A stretch of DNA of 64,000 nt from Paralvinella palmiformis (lineage: Eukaryota > Annelida > Polychaeta > Terebellida > Alvinellidae): positions 106,001-170,000 of the forward strand of contig JAODUP010000146.1 in NCBI GenBank assembly GCA_025642065.1, given 5' to 3'. Below are positions 1 to 11,600 of this stretch, in pieces (position 1 is the first letter of the stretch; each line of letters begins with the position of its first letter). The notes below the pieces were generated by a model, which was not told the origin of the DNA, did no database searches, and worked only from the letters and a program-made list of their open reading frames with translations. Position numbers and translations under genes: made by a program.

Positions 1-405
1 ACCTCAGTTTCACTAAACCAACATCTTCAGGCCATTTTGTTTGTATGTCATACCTTTCTGCTGCATATCTTGTCTTTCTACATTTCTGGTATATCTGATA
101 TACGTGATTCATCAAAACTATGAATGTTGTATCAGAATATTTTTCAGGAATTTTGAATTAGGTATTTACTTTGGACCATTTTTATGTAAAAGAGTATTTG
201 TTGTTGTGCTAATGTTAAGTTTATGATATATACAGTGATGGCTTACTAATTTTGAAATTGATATAATGGAAGAGTTAACGAAATAGCTACATAAAATACT
301 ATCTGCACATGATCTTTGAATTCAGATTTTCAGACATTAGTGTCTTGATGTCTGTTGTATCACAATTTACTTTTGCACAGTATTAATTCTGATGCTTTTG
401 TCATG

Positions 406-408
406 TCT

Positions 409-444
<36 letters not shown>
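406..444. repeat. (TC)n microsatellite
   Basis: Near-perfect TC run; produces spurious Leu-Ser and Arg-Glu reading frames on the two strands. Confidence 0.95.
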
Positions 445-447
<3 letters not shown>

Positions 448-758
448 CACTGTGAATGTTTTACATCTGTAGCAATAAACACCTTCATCAATATAAATTA
501 TGGTGTCTGTTGTACTAGTTGTGCCACATTTAAACCTATATAAAGAGAACATTATTAGGTGGTGTATATACAGAAATAGTCTCTTAGGGCAAAGTCTTAC
601 TGTTAATAACCAAAGAAGCCTGATTTAACTAGTTAATGTTGCAAATATCTATTAGGGAGGAGGGAGTGATGGAGGGGGGGAATCTGAGTGAGGTGTAACA
701 ACACTTTAGTTATTCAAGCAGCTGAATCTGAACTAAATTATTACTGTGTCAGATTAGT

Positions 759-761
<3 letters not shown>

Positions 762-812
<51 letters not shown>
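762..812. repeat. (TA)n microsatellite
   Basis: About 25 TA repeats, the longest TA run in the window. Confidence 0.95.
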
Positions 813-818
<6 letters not shown>

Positions 819-867
819 GTATGTGTCTTGATTTAATTCACATATTTATATATTTGGTATAGTAGGT

Positions 868-1010
868 TCCACTTTGTGGAACAAATTACCAGATTACAAG
901 TACCTCACAATTTAAAATCTGTTCATAATTAACACTCACCTTTTTAGGTCAATTTAATCAAACTGAATTTTCATTGTTAAATGCCTTCAAATCAGTTCTA
1001 GCTCTGCAAT
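868..1010 (+). repeat. Possible LINE ORF2 C-terminal fragment
   Basis: VPLWNKLPDY on the plus strand resembles the WN.LP motif near the ORF2 C-terminus, followed by broken FK-like sequence. Weak. Confidence 0.25.
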
Positions 1011-1052
1011 TGTCTGCACACTTCTATAAACATGTCATGTTTCATATTTCAG

Positions 1053-1246
1053 CCTGTTTATTGTGGTATATAGCATTTCCCTGATTTATCTAACTACTGT
1101 TATTATTCTTGGATGTATAAATGTTCAGCCTGATTGGGTCGAATGTCTGGGTAAGTCTCATCCAGCTAATTATGTTGATATAATATTATATTAATTAATT
1201 ACGGTCATTCATCTCCAGCGTTTTTGGCTACACTATTAGGCAGCAT

Positions 1247-1296
<50 letters not shown>

Positions 1297-4200
1297 CATC
1301 ATACATACATACACACACTATGTACACATGAACAGAGATTTGAACACACTATGGTGACTGTTAATTAAACAACTAAAATTTGATCTAGAACCCTATTGGC
1401 TACTTCTTTCATCGGCTGAGTTCCTATTGGTCCAGCTGTTTATGTTTGCTGGAATCTACATAACAAGACGCCTAAATGAGATCAGTACCCTGGACTGTGT
1501 TAGACGGGCACAGAAACGAGATCTTTGGATGTAAGTGTATCAAACTAAACCAGTCTGACTTTTATAACAATACTGTAAAATTATATTGATTTAACATGTG
1601 ACAGTAAAAACAAATCAATAAAATATTTAGTTTAGTAACTTAGTTTATGGGGCACTGGAAAATATGTCATGCTTCATAAACATGTTTTTGATATTGTATG
1701 CCACAGTAACGCCTCAAGAGAAAATTTTGAATTTTTAAAAGTGTACAGGTTTCTCTTCTTCTAAATTAAGCCTTCTCTATTTTTCTATATGAGCTATTAA
1801 TATCAATATGTTGTTTTATTTGCAGACTTATTTCAGCATTTGAAGTCTCTTCACTTTGTGGTATATTGTATGATATCACACTTCAGACATGTAAGTTTAT
1901 CACCAGCTGTTGATGGATTTGACGTTTATGAATTATACACCTATACTAGGCATCTGTTAGCAGTATTTCTGATGTGCAAACACATCATGAAAACCATGTT
2001 CAGATTATTGTTTTAAAAAATTGACAAGATATTATGACATTTCTTCACTTATTTCACATAAATATTTATATCTCATGGATGAGAACATTGGAGATCCCCA
2101 ACCTGACCAGACTGTGTTATATTTTAATTATATTTTCATTCACATTGTAATGAGATATAATTAAGGTATACTGTTGTAAAAATACACAGATAGCTTAATA
2201 TATGTATTCAGTAAATGATAAACAGATATATGTAGTTAGTCAAACAGCTATGGACTACCATGAAAAATCCACCCTTATAGCTATCTTTAATTGATTATAT
2301 AATTGTTTTACTAATATATATGTTACTGTTAATCTGTATAATCAGGTAATATGTATATTCCCTGAAATTTCAGGTAATCTGTATTAAATCTCAGTTAGCA
2401 ATAGACGTATTACCTGAACATTTAACGTAATACACATCTTACCTGATTATACAGATTAACTATAAACACACACACACATATATATATATATTTATTTCAG
2501 TGGGAGATGAAAGAACTGGCTGCAGTGATATTTTTGTAAGTACTGATTATTTTAATTTGTGAAATGAATTAGGAATATTCACATGAAGATTGTATCAGAC
2601 ATGGGGTCAATTCAATTCCAGAATTGGAATTTATGATCAATTTCAATTCTGGAATGGGAATTGGAATTGATTATTTAAAAAAAATGGAATTGGAATTGAT
2701 AAATTTTGAATTGAAATTGGAAGTTTCCTACAAAAAAATTAAATCCACAAATTAATTTACCATTTAATTCTTTAATTCAGAAATATTTCTTCCATGACAA
2801 TCCTACTTGGAATATAAACTACTGGGAGTAGGTATTTCAAATAGGTATTCGGAGTAGGTACTCAGAGTACCTACTCAGAGTACCTATAGATACTCAATCG
2901 GAGTACCTACTCATGGTAAAAAGTAGTAGGTAAAAAATGGAATTGAAATTGATACATTTGGAATTGATAAATTTGATGTGGAATTGGAATTGACCAAATG
3001 AAATTGAGTGGAATAGAAAAAAATGGAATTGACCCAATGTCTGGATTGTATGTTTAAGAATGTATAAACTGGCCAGGGTATTGTTGCATCTATTATTTAT
3101 CCTAGTGTATCCACTAATAACCTAATATTTTCTGTATTTTCAGCACCATATGCAGCAAATCTATTCTCCAGTGTTTGGATCATTCATGGTGCGTGATACT
3201 TGCCATATTTCATAGTAAACATATTGTTTAGTAATTGGGGGGGGGCTTTATTACACAAAGTCAATGTAAAGACAGACTACAGCTGACTTGGTTGGTTTTT
3301 TCCAGGTAATTAAGTTGTTGCTGCCAATCTGGGCGATGTTGTTTGTGTTTCATCCTGTAGAAACTATCAGTCATCAGAATGAACTACTTCCATCAGCTAT
3401 AAATGACGGGGTAAATATGATAATGTTTTGTGTTAATAACACACAACACACACACACACACATATATATACACCACTTTCTTTGGCTTAATATTAACTCT
3501 TACTTTCTCATAAGCACTTCTCATTTCAATGATGCGACCAAGCCAAGACAATTCAGACAATCAGAACCACCACCTGGGGGAGCCACAGTAGTCACCATTT
3601 TGCAGACACATTAGTATATATAGAGTTATTGACTTTGATCCATTTATAACAAATAATATGTTGCTAGATCCAAAAAACAATCTTTGAAAGTTATGATCAT
3701 TGATTTAAATAGAAAATTACATAAATAATAAGATGATGATATTGAAGAAGTACACTTTTTATTTGTTCATGGGTCATGATCTTTAATCATACCTGCATCT
3801 ATGTTTTGAGCATGTTCTAATCAATTAGTGAATCTAAGTTGTATGTCAACTTGTCATCTCAGGTTGTTTTGTTAATTAATCTTCCCTTACTCTGCTGAGA
3901 TAAGGCCATTAAGACCTAAGGATGACACAAGAGACTGTTTTGGTATTTCCCATGTCATCAGAAATGGGTATCTTATACAGTCATTACTGACACATCATCA
4001 CACATCTGGATCTGTCTCCACTAATCACCTGAATCCTACAGATCAGTTGGTAGAAGATTGTGCTGCAGACCTCCAAAGTTTGAGGTTCAAACCCATGTTG
4101 TCTGATCATCTGATGATTTCCCCAGTGAATCACCATTTAGCCGTACCTCCATATACAACCAGAGCTGAGCCAAAATAAAAGATTCACCTCTACGCTGGTG

Positions 4201-6646
4201 AACTTTAACATGCCAATTATCAACATAATCCTCGATTTTCATTTTCTGGTACTAATGTGACAATATTATCCTTTTGAACCATGAACCACTAACCATAACT
4301 GTTGGTATTTTTTTTAATGTCACAAAGCAATCCTTTATATGATCATAGTTAATCCGTCTATTAGTGGTTGTTATGTTTACACACAGATATTGTATGATGA
4401 AGTTAAGAACAAAGTGTTACACTATTCAACAAGTATGAGATATTTTCAAATTTTTCATCGCCAAAAATAACATTGTTGTGATTCCTGTAAACCTTTTTTT
4501 AAATAATTATGAGGATGTAATCTATAAATGGCGATTGTGTTTTGTTGTTAATGATTTTTGTTTTGTTTACTGTGAACTCTACCCATATGGTCTATCCCAC
4601 TGATGCCAACAAACATTTCTCCGACTATTTTCGATACAATCACTATGATTGAACAAATAGATGGTGTGTTAGCCCTCCCCAGCCAATTGGACGACCTGAA
4701 AGAAACAATACTATGCCCATTGTGTCACCAAATGAATGGGAAAGGTACAAAATACTTTAATTGAAAATCCGATTCATGTGTGCCCCATTAAAACCATCCA
4801 ATCTCATAATCACGCAAATAAAATATCAATAAAATATAATCACTTGTATAAATATAGTATTCATTTTGTGAGAAATCCATTTTAAAATACACGTAGGCTA
4901 CTTTGACTTGTGAAGCCAACAGTTGAAAGTTCTACTCTATTGGCTCATGCTCAGATCTTATCTCGTTTTGTGCCGACACATCTCATCAGAATATAATTTA
5001 TATCTAATGGTCGTTTTCATGTGTATCCTATTTCTAAATTAATAAAGACAGTAATGCTAGAAGTCATATTTTGGCTTTTCACGTGTATTTTACACAAACC
5101 ACTGTTGTGAGCTATGTTAGCAATTAAGCAAGAGGCCATACAATCTCCTTCAAACTTCTATCATCACAAATGTACTGGAGTAAGACCTGCAAAGATTATG
5201 ACCTGGAGGTGACAGATTGCCAAAATGATCTCACACTTCACATTTATGAAGTGGAGCAAAGGACTGAAGGCAACATAAATATTTCTGATCTTTTCCAAGA
5301 TGGTTATTGCTATCTTGTCTTGTTTTCATGGCTCATGCAGCGATAGAAAGAAGTTTTAGTCTAATGGGGGATATCATTGACTCAAAATCGCCTAACATGT
5401 CCATTGTATGAAGGAATAAATGTTTATTTCTAACTACTTTGTATATGGTTCATGTATGTTTAGAAATGTGTGAACCTAGTTTCTGAGTCTGTCCACAAAG
5501 ATCGACTCTTTGTTAAAACCAGTAGACATGTATATAAGCATATGGATGTAAATTTGTTTGTTAGCAAAGTTGAATCCCTATTTGACCTCAATAATAACAT
5601 CATTTGATTATCTAGAGAACTAAATGCACCTGTAGTTTACAGGTTGTATATTTATGAGGGTTTTTTTTATAATGAAAACTCCTCATATTTGAAATCTAAG
5701 GAGAGACATTGTTATAATAATTTCGAAAGAAATCCATTTTGGTTTGGGGTAGACACCTCTTATTCCAAAAGGACATGAAAACTTAAAATAGTTCTGAAAT
5801 GAAATGGGCTCTTCCCAGTCTGACATGGATTGAGTCATAGAAAAAGATATTCTTTTGCTCCTTGAGAATATTCATGATTTTAAACACTGATTTGGCTCTT
5901 AAGTGTCTCACATTTCATCACAGAGCACTTGATAACAAAACATTTACAAGGAGAGGCACCAATCAGAACAGATTTTTCACCCTCCGGTTCCTCCCCCCAG
6001 GTCAATACAGTCATGAACTGTGGTCACCCAACTTTTGGCTAATTTAGGTCTGTTTATTTTTTCTTCTGCCAGTCACGTCCCTGAAACATGCTGTAATAAA
6101 GTAGACCAGTATCTATATACCTCCTGAAGCAATTTTTAGTGAGTGAGCGAGTATGTGAGTGAGTGAGAATTTATTTGTTTAGTCCCAATGCTAATCGCAC
6201 CTGTGGCATATGGCTAAGGTAGGGAAAGATCCCACAAACATAGGTAACACTGAAATTCAAACCCAGCATTGTACTGTTAGAGTGGTAAAGCAATGTTATT
6301 TAGGTGTTTAGGATGATGTTTAAATGGCAATAAGTCGAGCAAATATGTAATGCCTGTGTGTATGTTATAATCTTATCTACATTCTACAGTTGTACTATTT
6401 CAGCATTACACATCCATGTACATCCCTCGTTTTGATCAACATCAGTATCATCGCCTTGCTCAGCCAGGTTGTGACTACCTTCAGACATCAGAAGCGGACT
6501 TTACTCCATCCCCAGGAACAGATCTTTCGACACCCGTGTTTGGTCCACTGAGAAGAAATACACAAAACTTGACACCAATTCATGAAGAGGATCATGAATT
6601 GGAGCACAACATAGACTGCAATGATCAAAGACCGATACTCACCTGA
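1053..6646 (+). CDS. Partial multi-pass membrane protein gene (3' part), product not recognised
   Basis: Seven exons join in frame: 1053-1150, 1389-1530, 1826-1890, 2501-2535, 3144-3188, 3306-3410 and 6404-6646 (stop TGA-type end at 6644-6646). All introns have AG acceptors and GT donors, several with strong GTAAGT. The joined protein shows about four hydrophobic membrane segments: one around LFIVVYSISLIYLTTVIIL, one after VECLEPYW, one starting DLWILISAFEVSSL and one around VIKLLLPIWAMLFVF. A polar cytosolic-type tail of about 80 residues follows, with a Tyr/Glu-rich stretch (CDYLQTSEADFTP) and ending RPILT. The first exon starts in mid-codon, so the start codon and N-terminus lie upstream, either outside the window or in the first kilobase where I found no clear exon. 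An extra exon inside the long last intron (3411-6403) is possible. I do not recognise the family; a four-segment TMEM-type protein fits what is seen. Confidence 0.75.
1247..1294. repeat. (CA)n microsatellite
   Basis: About 24 CA repeats between two exons of the membrane protein gene. Confidence 0.95.
2328..2460. repeat. Foldback (long hairpin) element
   Basis: GTTAATCTGTATAATCAGGT at 2328-2347 is repeated inverted at the other end (ACCTGATTATACAGATTAAC, 2441-2460); the match extends to about 28 bases with two mismatches. A perfect palindrome CCTGAAATTTCAGG sits inside at 2361-2374. It lies in the membrane protein intron just upstream of exon 2501-2535. Confidence 0.7.
2596..3043 (+). mobile_element. 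hAT-like MITE, copy A, with perfect 8-bp target duplication
   Basis: The element begins CAGACATGGGGTCAATTC and ends with the inverted partner (AATTGACCCAATGTCTG). It is flanked by GATTGTAT at both 2588-2595 and 3044-3051, a perfect 8-bp duplication as made by hAT transposases. The inside is 448 bases rich in GGAATTGA motifs and carries nested GGAGTAGGTACTC/GAGTACCTACTC inverted repeats. No coding content. Confidence 0.85.
4030..4190 (+). mobile_element. tRNA-derived SINE-like sequence
   Basis: GATCAGTTGGTAGAAGATTG resembles an A-box/D-arm and GAGGTTCAAACCC a B-box 45 bases on. No target duplication identified. Lies in the last intron of the membrane protein gene. Confidence 0.4.
5322..5408 (+). 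pseudogene. hAT-type transposase C-terminal remnant
   Basis: In one frame the segment reads CLVFMAHAAIERSFSLMGDI followed by IDSKSPNMSIV and a stop. The HA..ERSFS..GDIID.K.PN.S pattern is that of the hAT C-terminal dimerisation region. It is a short orphan fragment in the last intron of the membrane protein gene; nearby frames are broken. Confidence 0.5.
6140..6330 (-). mobile_element. SINE family 2 copy with (CTCA)n tail
   Basis: Inverted, a B-box-like GCTGGGTTTGAATTT is followed by GTTTGTGGGATCTTTCCC, CCATATGCCACAGGTGCGAT and a CTCACTCACTCAC tail. The block recurs on the minus strand at 37060-37190 and 46690-46815. Confidence 0.6.
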
Positions 6647-6823
6647 AGTTATTCATTATTTGTAAAATGTTGTTTTGTGCATCTTGAAGTAAAACCAATT
6701 TATTAATATCTTGCATGTTTATTGCTAATTTTGTACAAATAGGAACATACCTATCTTCATTTTAATATTACAAGATATGCATACTGTAAATATGTTTACG
6801 TTTTTCCAAGAAGAATTCTGTGG

Positions 6824-6829
6824 AATAAA
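6824..6829 (+). terminator. Polyadenylation signal of the membrane protein gene
   Basis: AATAAA lies about 180 bases after the stop codon at 6646, in AT-rich sequence, at a normal distance for a short 3' UTR. The assignment is positional. Confidence 0.5.
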
Positions 6830-6914
6830 TATTTACTGGTCAGACCTAGTCATATTTTTACCATAATTATCTGGTTATGTAATATACTTTTATTTTACGG
6901 TGCTAAACATAACA

Positions 6915-6921
<7 letters not shown>

Positions 6922-6946
<25 letters not shown>
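6922..6946. repeat. (TA)n microsatellite
   Basis: Perfect dinucleotide run downstream of the membrane protein gene. Confidence 0.9.
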
Positions 6947-6952
<6 letters not shown>

Positions 6953-7904
6953 AAGAGATCAGTATCTGTTCAGGAAGATAATCCATCACATAATGTGTAT
7001 CCATATCCATTTGTTTAACAATGAAGTTTCAGAATTGTTCTTTATGTATCAACCTGTTAGATTATATCTCACATTTATGACAATCAAGAGTTATGGCATT
7101 TATTTAGTAACACAGGATGTGAAATGTTATGGTCCAGTCATGTTTGATAAAACTAGAATTTTATGAAAAGTTGGTTTAACAAGAACATGGTTCTGTTAGG
7201 CACCATGAACATGGTTGTTTTCAATGTACAAATATCTGTGTGTGCATAACCAAATGCATATATGCCTGCCTGTGTTTTATATTTATACAAGTTCATGTTT
7301 GATAGTTTCTTATTTATATGGATTTACAGTGACACTATCAGGTAGATGACAGTTGCTATAGAATTGTGTAATGTAATTTTACATCAACTATAATATTTTC
7401 ATCAGCACAAGCCATTTGTTTTTCTTATTCTCCCTGGATATCCCCAAATAGATCTAGATTTAATTAAAAATGACAGATATCATTATTAATTCAGAAAATC
7501 TAAACTAATCAATTCATCATATGAAATTTTAAGGTGTTGTTTACTCGTGTGTCTATACTACAAGACTTCAGAAACAGATTTATATCGGAATATGTTCAAG
7601 TTTCTGTTCATGTCAACCTGCAGTCTCATACTTTATGTCGAGGACTTTGGCTTAGTACCATTTGTACCTTAATCTCTTGTGTGTTAATATATAATAAAAG
7701 AAGACACCCAAAGACAAAGAAAAAAATTAGTGTTATTTCATGTTTACCATCATACTGCAAGGTATGTCAGTAAAAAATCTACAAAATATGTAACACAAAA
7801 AACAAAATGGTAACTTATCAACAATACACTCGTACTTTCACAAATGTAACCAACACCAGACCTTTCTTATACACTGATAAAACACTTTTAACAAAGACAA
7901 AACA

Positions 7905-7910
7905 TTTATT
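7905..7910 (-). terminator. Candidate polyadenylation signal of CDC37
   Basis: TTTATT on the plus strand is AATAAA for the minus-strand transcript, about 750 bases past the CDC37 stop. A second AATAAA-like site near 8357 is closer and could be used instead. Confidence 0.3.
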
Positions 7911-8658
7911 ACTTGTACACAGATGCTTTTGATTTGCATATGCAGATACTTGTATATGCATTTTAGCAGATGTGTGGTGATGTATCAATTTGCGTATAAC
8001 ATAAGCAACAGTTGTTGTAACCAGTGAACATATCAACATCTACGTCTTAATTCAGCTGTATACATCAAACTACCATCTTCTGGTAATCTAGAATTAAGAG
8101 AAGTTCTGTTAGAGGGGAGAGCACTAAGACACGCTGATGCACTGGTTCTGTTATCCAAAATGATAGACCAGTAACTGTGACCACATACAATAATTGGTTA
8201 ATATATTAAACTTTAGAATGAACAATAACATAACTACAATAACCCAACAAGTCATATTTTTCTTAACATTCATACATCACCGTACACTGTTCAGTTCTGG
8301 CTTCAAATCAACTGCTAATTGGGTTAGTACAGGGGGATATACTAAAAATGCTTTCAAATTTATTCAATATAGATTTGATCATGCTATACATATTGTACAG
8401 AATATCATTCAATTCAGATGTTTTTACTTAACGGAGGATATCTTTAATTGCTTGAACATGTTAGAAATCCTGTAAAAATGTAATAAGTGTGAATTGGGAT
8501 GATTGGGTTAATGAGAATAACATTTTTCATAGTTCATGACATTAATGACAATAATATGCAATGAAGAAAAATGTGAATGTGGAAACGTTTCTCATGGTAA
8601 ATGCTTGTTTACGAAACATTTCAACTCTCAATTATGAACAAAGTCAAAGCACAAGATG

Positions 8659-11600
8659 TCACTTCTCTGGAAGTGGTGCCTCTTCATAAACTTCCTCATC
8701 TGATTCACTGCCACCATCGTTAGACTGACCCTCGGCTTTCTTGGCATCCGGTACCCACAAACCAGAATCAACGCATCGTTTCATGTGATATTCTGCCTCT
8801 TCCTTTGGCATATCACTGATGATTTTCTTCAGCAGTTCAAGGTCCTTTGACTCAAAACAATCTTGCAAGCACTAAAAAAGATGCCAAAGAATCTGATCAC
8901 AAATTGAAATATCATGTGTAGAAGAAAACCTGTTGGAAGAGAAAACACTATTTAACAATTACAAAGCCCCCTTTATAAAAACAAAGTGACAACCACAAAT
9001 ACAATAAATAATGTCTGATCAATGTTCTCTTTACTACAACTGTGGAACAAATATCTTATTAAGTCTATAACAGTTTTCAGTCGATTATTTCAAATTTCTA
9101 CTCAAAACCCAATTATATTATTTTGTTTAAATGTAAATATATTACCATTAATAACACAACATAACAAATGAAACATATCTCAACTGGGCCTAGTTAATGT
9201 GTTTACTAATTTAATTACCATTTAAGCTATAGGCAAATCAAAACTCAGCGATTGGCAGCAAAGAGCATGCTAAATGGTAACTGGGGGAAAATAACACGAC
9301 ACAGTATAATGGGACCTGTTGCAAAACATAGGAAATTTAACATCAAGGAAATCCATTGAAATTAAATTGGCCAAGGTAGATTTTGTGAACACTTTAATGT
9401 GGTATCAACAAATGGCAGCACTGTATAGCTATTCTGACAACACATACCTTTGGTAAAGTTTCAAAAACCTCAACTGGATCAAGTCCTCCAGGTCCTAACC
9501 TCTTTTGACGTTCTTCCTGCAGAAACATGATATAATGTATATTATAGTACTAACAAATAGAGAGAGAGAGAGTAGAAAGTTAATAATTAATTACCTCTTC
9601 TATCTTCTTTATTGCCTCCTCAATCCTAACTTTGGCTCGACTTCGAACACGTTCCTTAAATGCTTCCAACTCATCATTAAAAGCATCCATGTATTGTTTT
9701 TCTGCCAGTTTAATTCTAAAAAATATCAAAATATACTCAGAAATGAAGTTAACTAAGACCATCCAAAAATATAACCATGCCTTTTTTAAACATTTTAATA
9801 GCTTTATCTAATATCAAGCCCATACTTGGAGAAGAATCCACGAATACATCCACGTGGATCAACATCTAATGACTTGGCAAGCTCCAATATAAACTGCATT
9901 ACAATAGTTTGATGGGAAACATGCTCCATTAGATCATGTTTCTGAAAAGATAACAAAAATACAAAGTATATGATCTGAAATTGACCAAAGATTAGTTGAC
10001 TTGTCCATATTAAAAATCAGCCTGGGTGCTAATTACTACTGAAACATTTTAGCATATATATATATATATATATATATATATTGCTGAGGCATTAAAAAAG
10101 TTGTGTGCACATGCAAACATGGATGTAGCTTCCACAAAACTCATCATAAAGGTTTACCAGAGATTTACTGTACAACAATTTTAATACACATATTAGTTAT
10201 TTTTATTTATTCGGTGTTAGACTCTGTTGCTGTGTATTATTAGAAAGTAAACTCGTCATCCTGGCATGCATGCATGCACACATGCATGCACACATACACA
10301 CAGTTAATTATCATACAGTTAATCATCTTACTACAAAATGTTTTGTTTTGAGCACACACCACAATGTATAAAGTACCAGTTCTACTAATTACAACTAACC
10401 TCTTCTACCTCCAGATTAACACACCAAAGGACCAGGAAGTTAGCTGCCTCCTCACAGACTAAATGAGGATGATCCACCAAATACTGCTGACTGTCATCAT
10501 ACTTGTGTAACATGCCAAACTTCTTAATCTCTGCTTCATACTTCTCACTAAACGCAACCTAAAATAATTGGAAGATACAGTTAATCAATTCCTTTTAACA
10601 CAGTACATAAACATAACCTTATTGTCAACACATAACCACAAGGGCTGTCACAGCTAATGTTTATATCACTCCAACATTAAAGTATTAGCAGTACCTTATT
10701 ACTCATTTTACAAATGTGTCAAATCAATATGAAACCCCTTCATCTGTAAACCAAAATTGTGTCTTTACCATAAATACTCGCATATTAGTCAACTCAGCAG
10801 ATAAGTCAATTCTTTACCCTGGAATTCTTTCCTCAGGCATATGCCCACTGTATAAGTTAAGGTTGATTTCTGAATTATTGGTCTACAAGTTTTTAAAGTG
10901 TTTTCTGTCTATTAATATGATTAAAGTCCATCAAAATTGATATCATTATCATCATTCACGTAAAAAGTTGGCCCACACTTCAAGAAAGACTCGCATACCA
11001 TTTGTTCCAAAATATGCTCCCACGCAGTTTTTAGCCATCTGATGACCAGGGGAATTGATGGTCTCCTAAGTTACTAGCAGCTGTTATCTAACGACTAATC
11101 ATTCCATAGTTTCTGCCTGTCACCCTTAAATGGCTTGTTCAGGCATACATCCAGCAGCTGCAGTAGTAATGTACACCCTCTGGTACGACAGATTGCATGG
11201 ATAGATCTATAGATACAGACTTTACTCCTAAGGTCCGCAAAAAGATCAAAATCTGTTCATCACTACCTTTGATTTCCATTCGTAATTGCTTTGATGATAT
11301 AATTAATAGACAAACTTGTCACAGTCCTGGCTACCAGTAAACAATCATGAACAGTGATTTCCATTGTATCGTTAATCATCTGGAGGTAACAGAGCGTGAC
11401 TATCAAGTATTATTACGTAAAGACCAGCATGTTGGGAAATCCTGTATCTAAAAATAATCATGGGCCTTGTAATTATTATGAGTACCAATAACGTATCAGA
11501 AAATAGTGAATCCTGTGAAGCAGTTCCATGATGTACATGTTTTCAGGACAAGAAGTTCATGGATCATTAGTTGTCGTCCATCATGTCTTTTAATAATTTT

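Larger units (their letters stand above)
6830..8658. other. Convergent 3' UTR / intergenic stretch
   Basis: Between the two convergent genes I see an (AT)n tract at 6922-6946, AT-rich sequence and the probable CDC37 3' UTR. Short open frames here have no recognisable protein content and no splice support. Confidence 0.5.
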
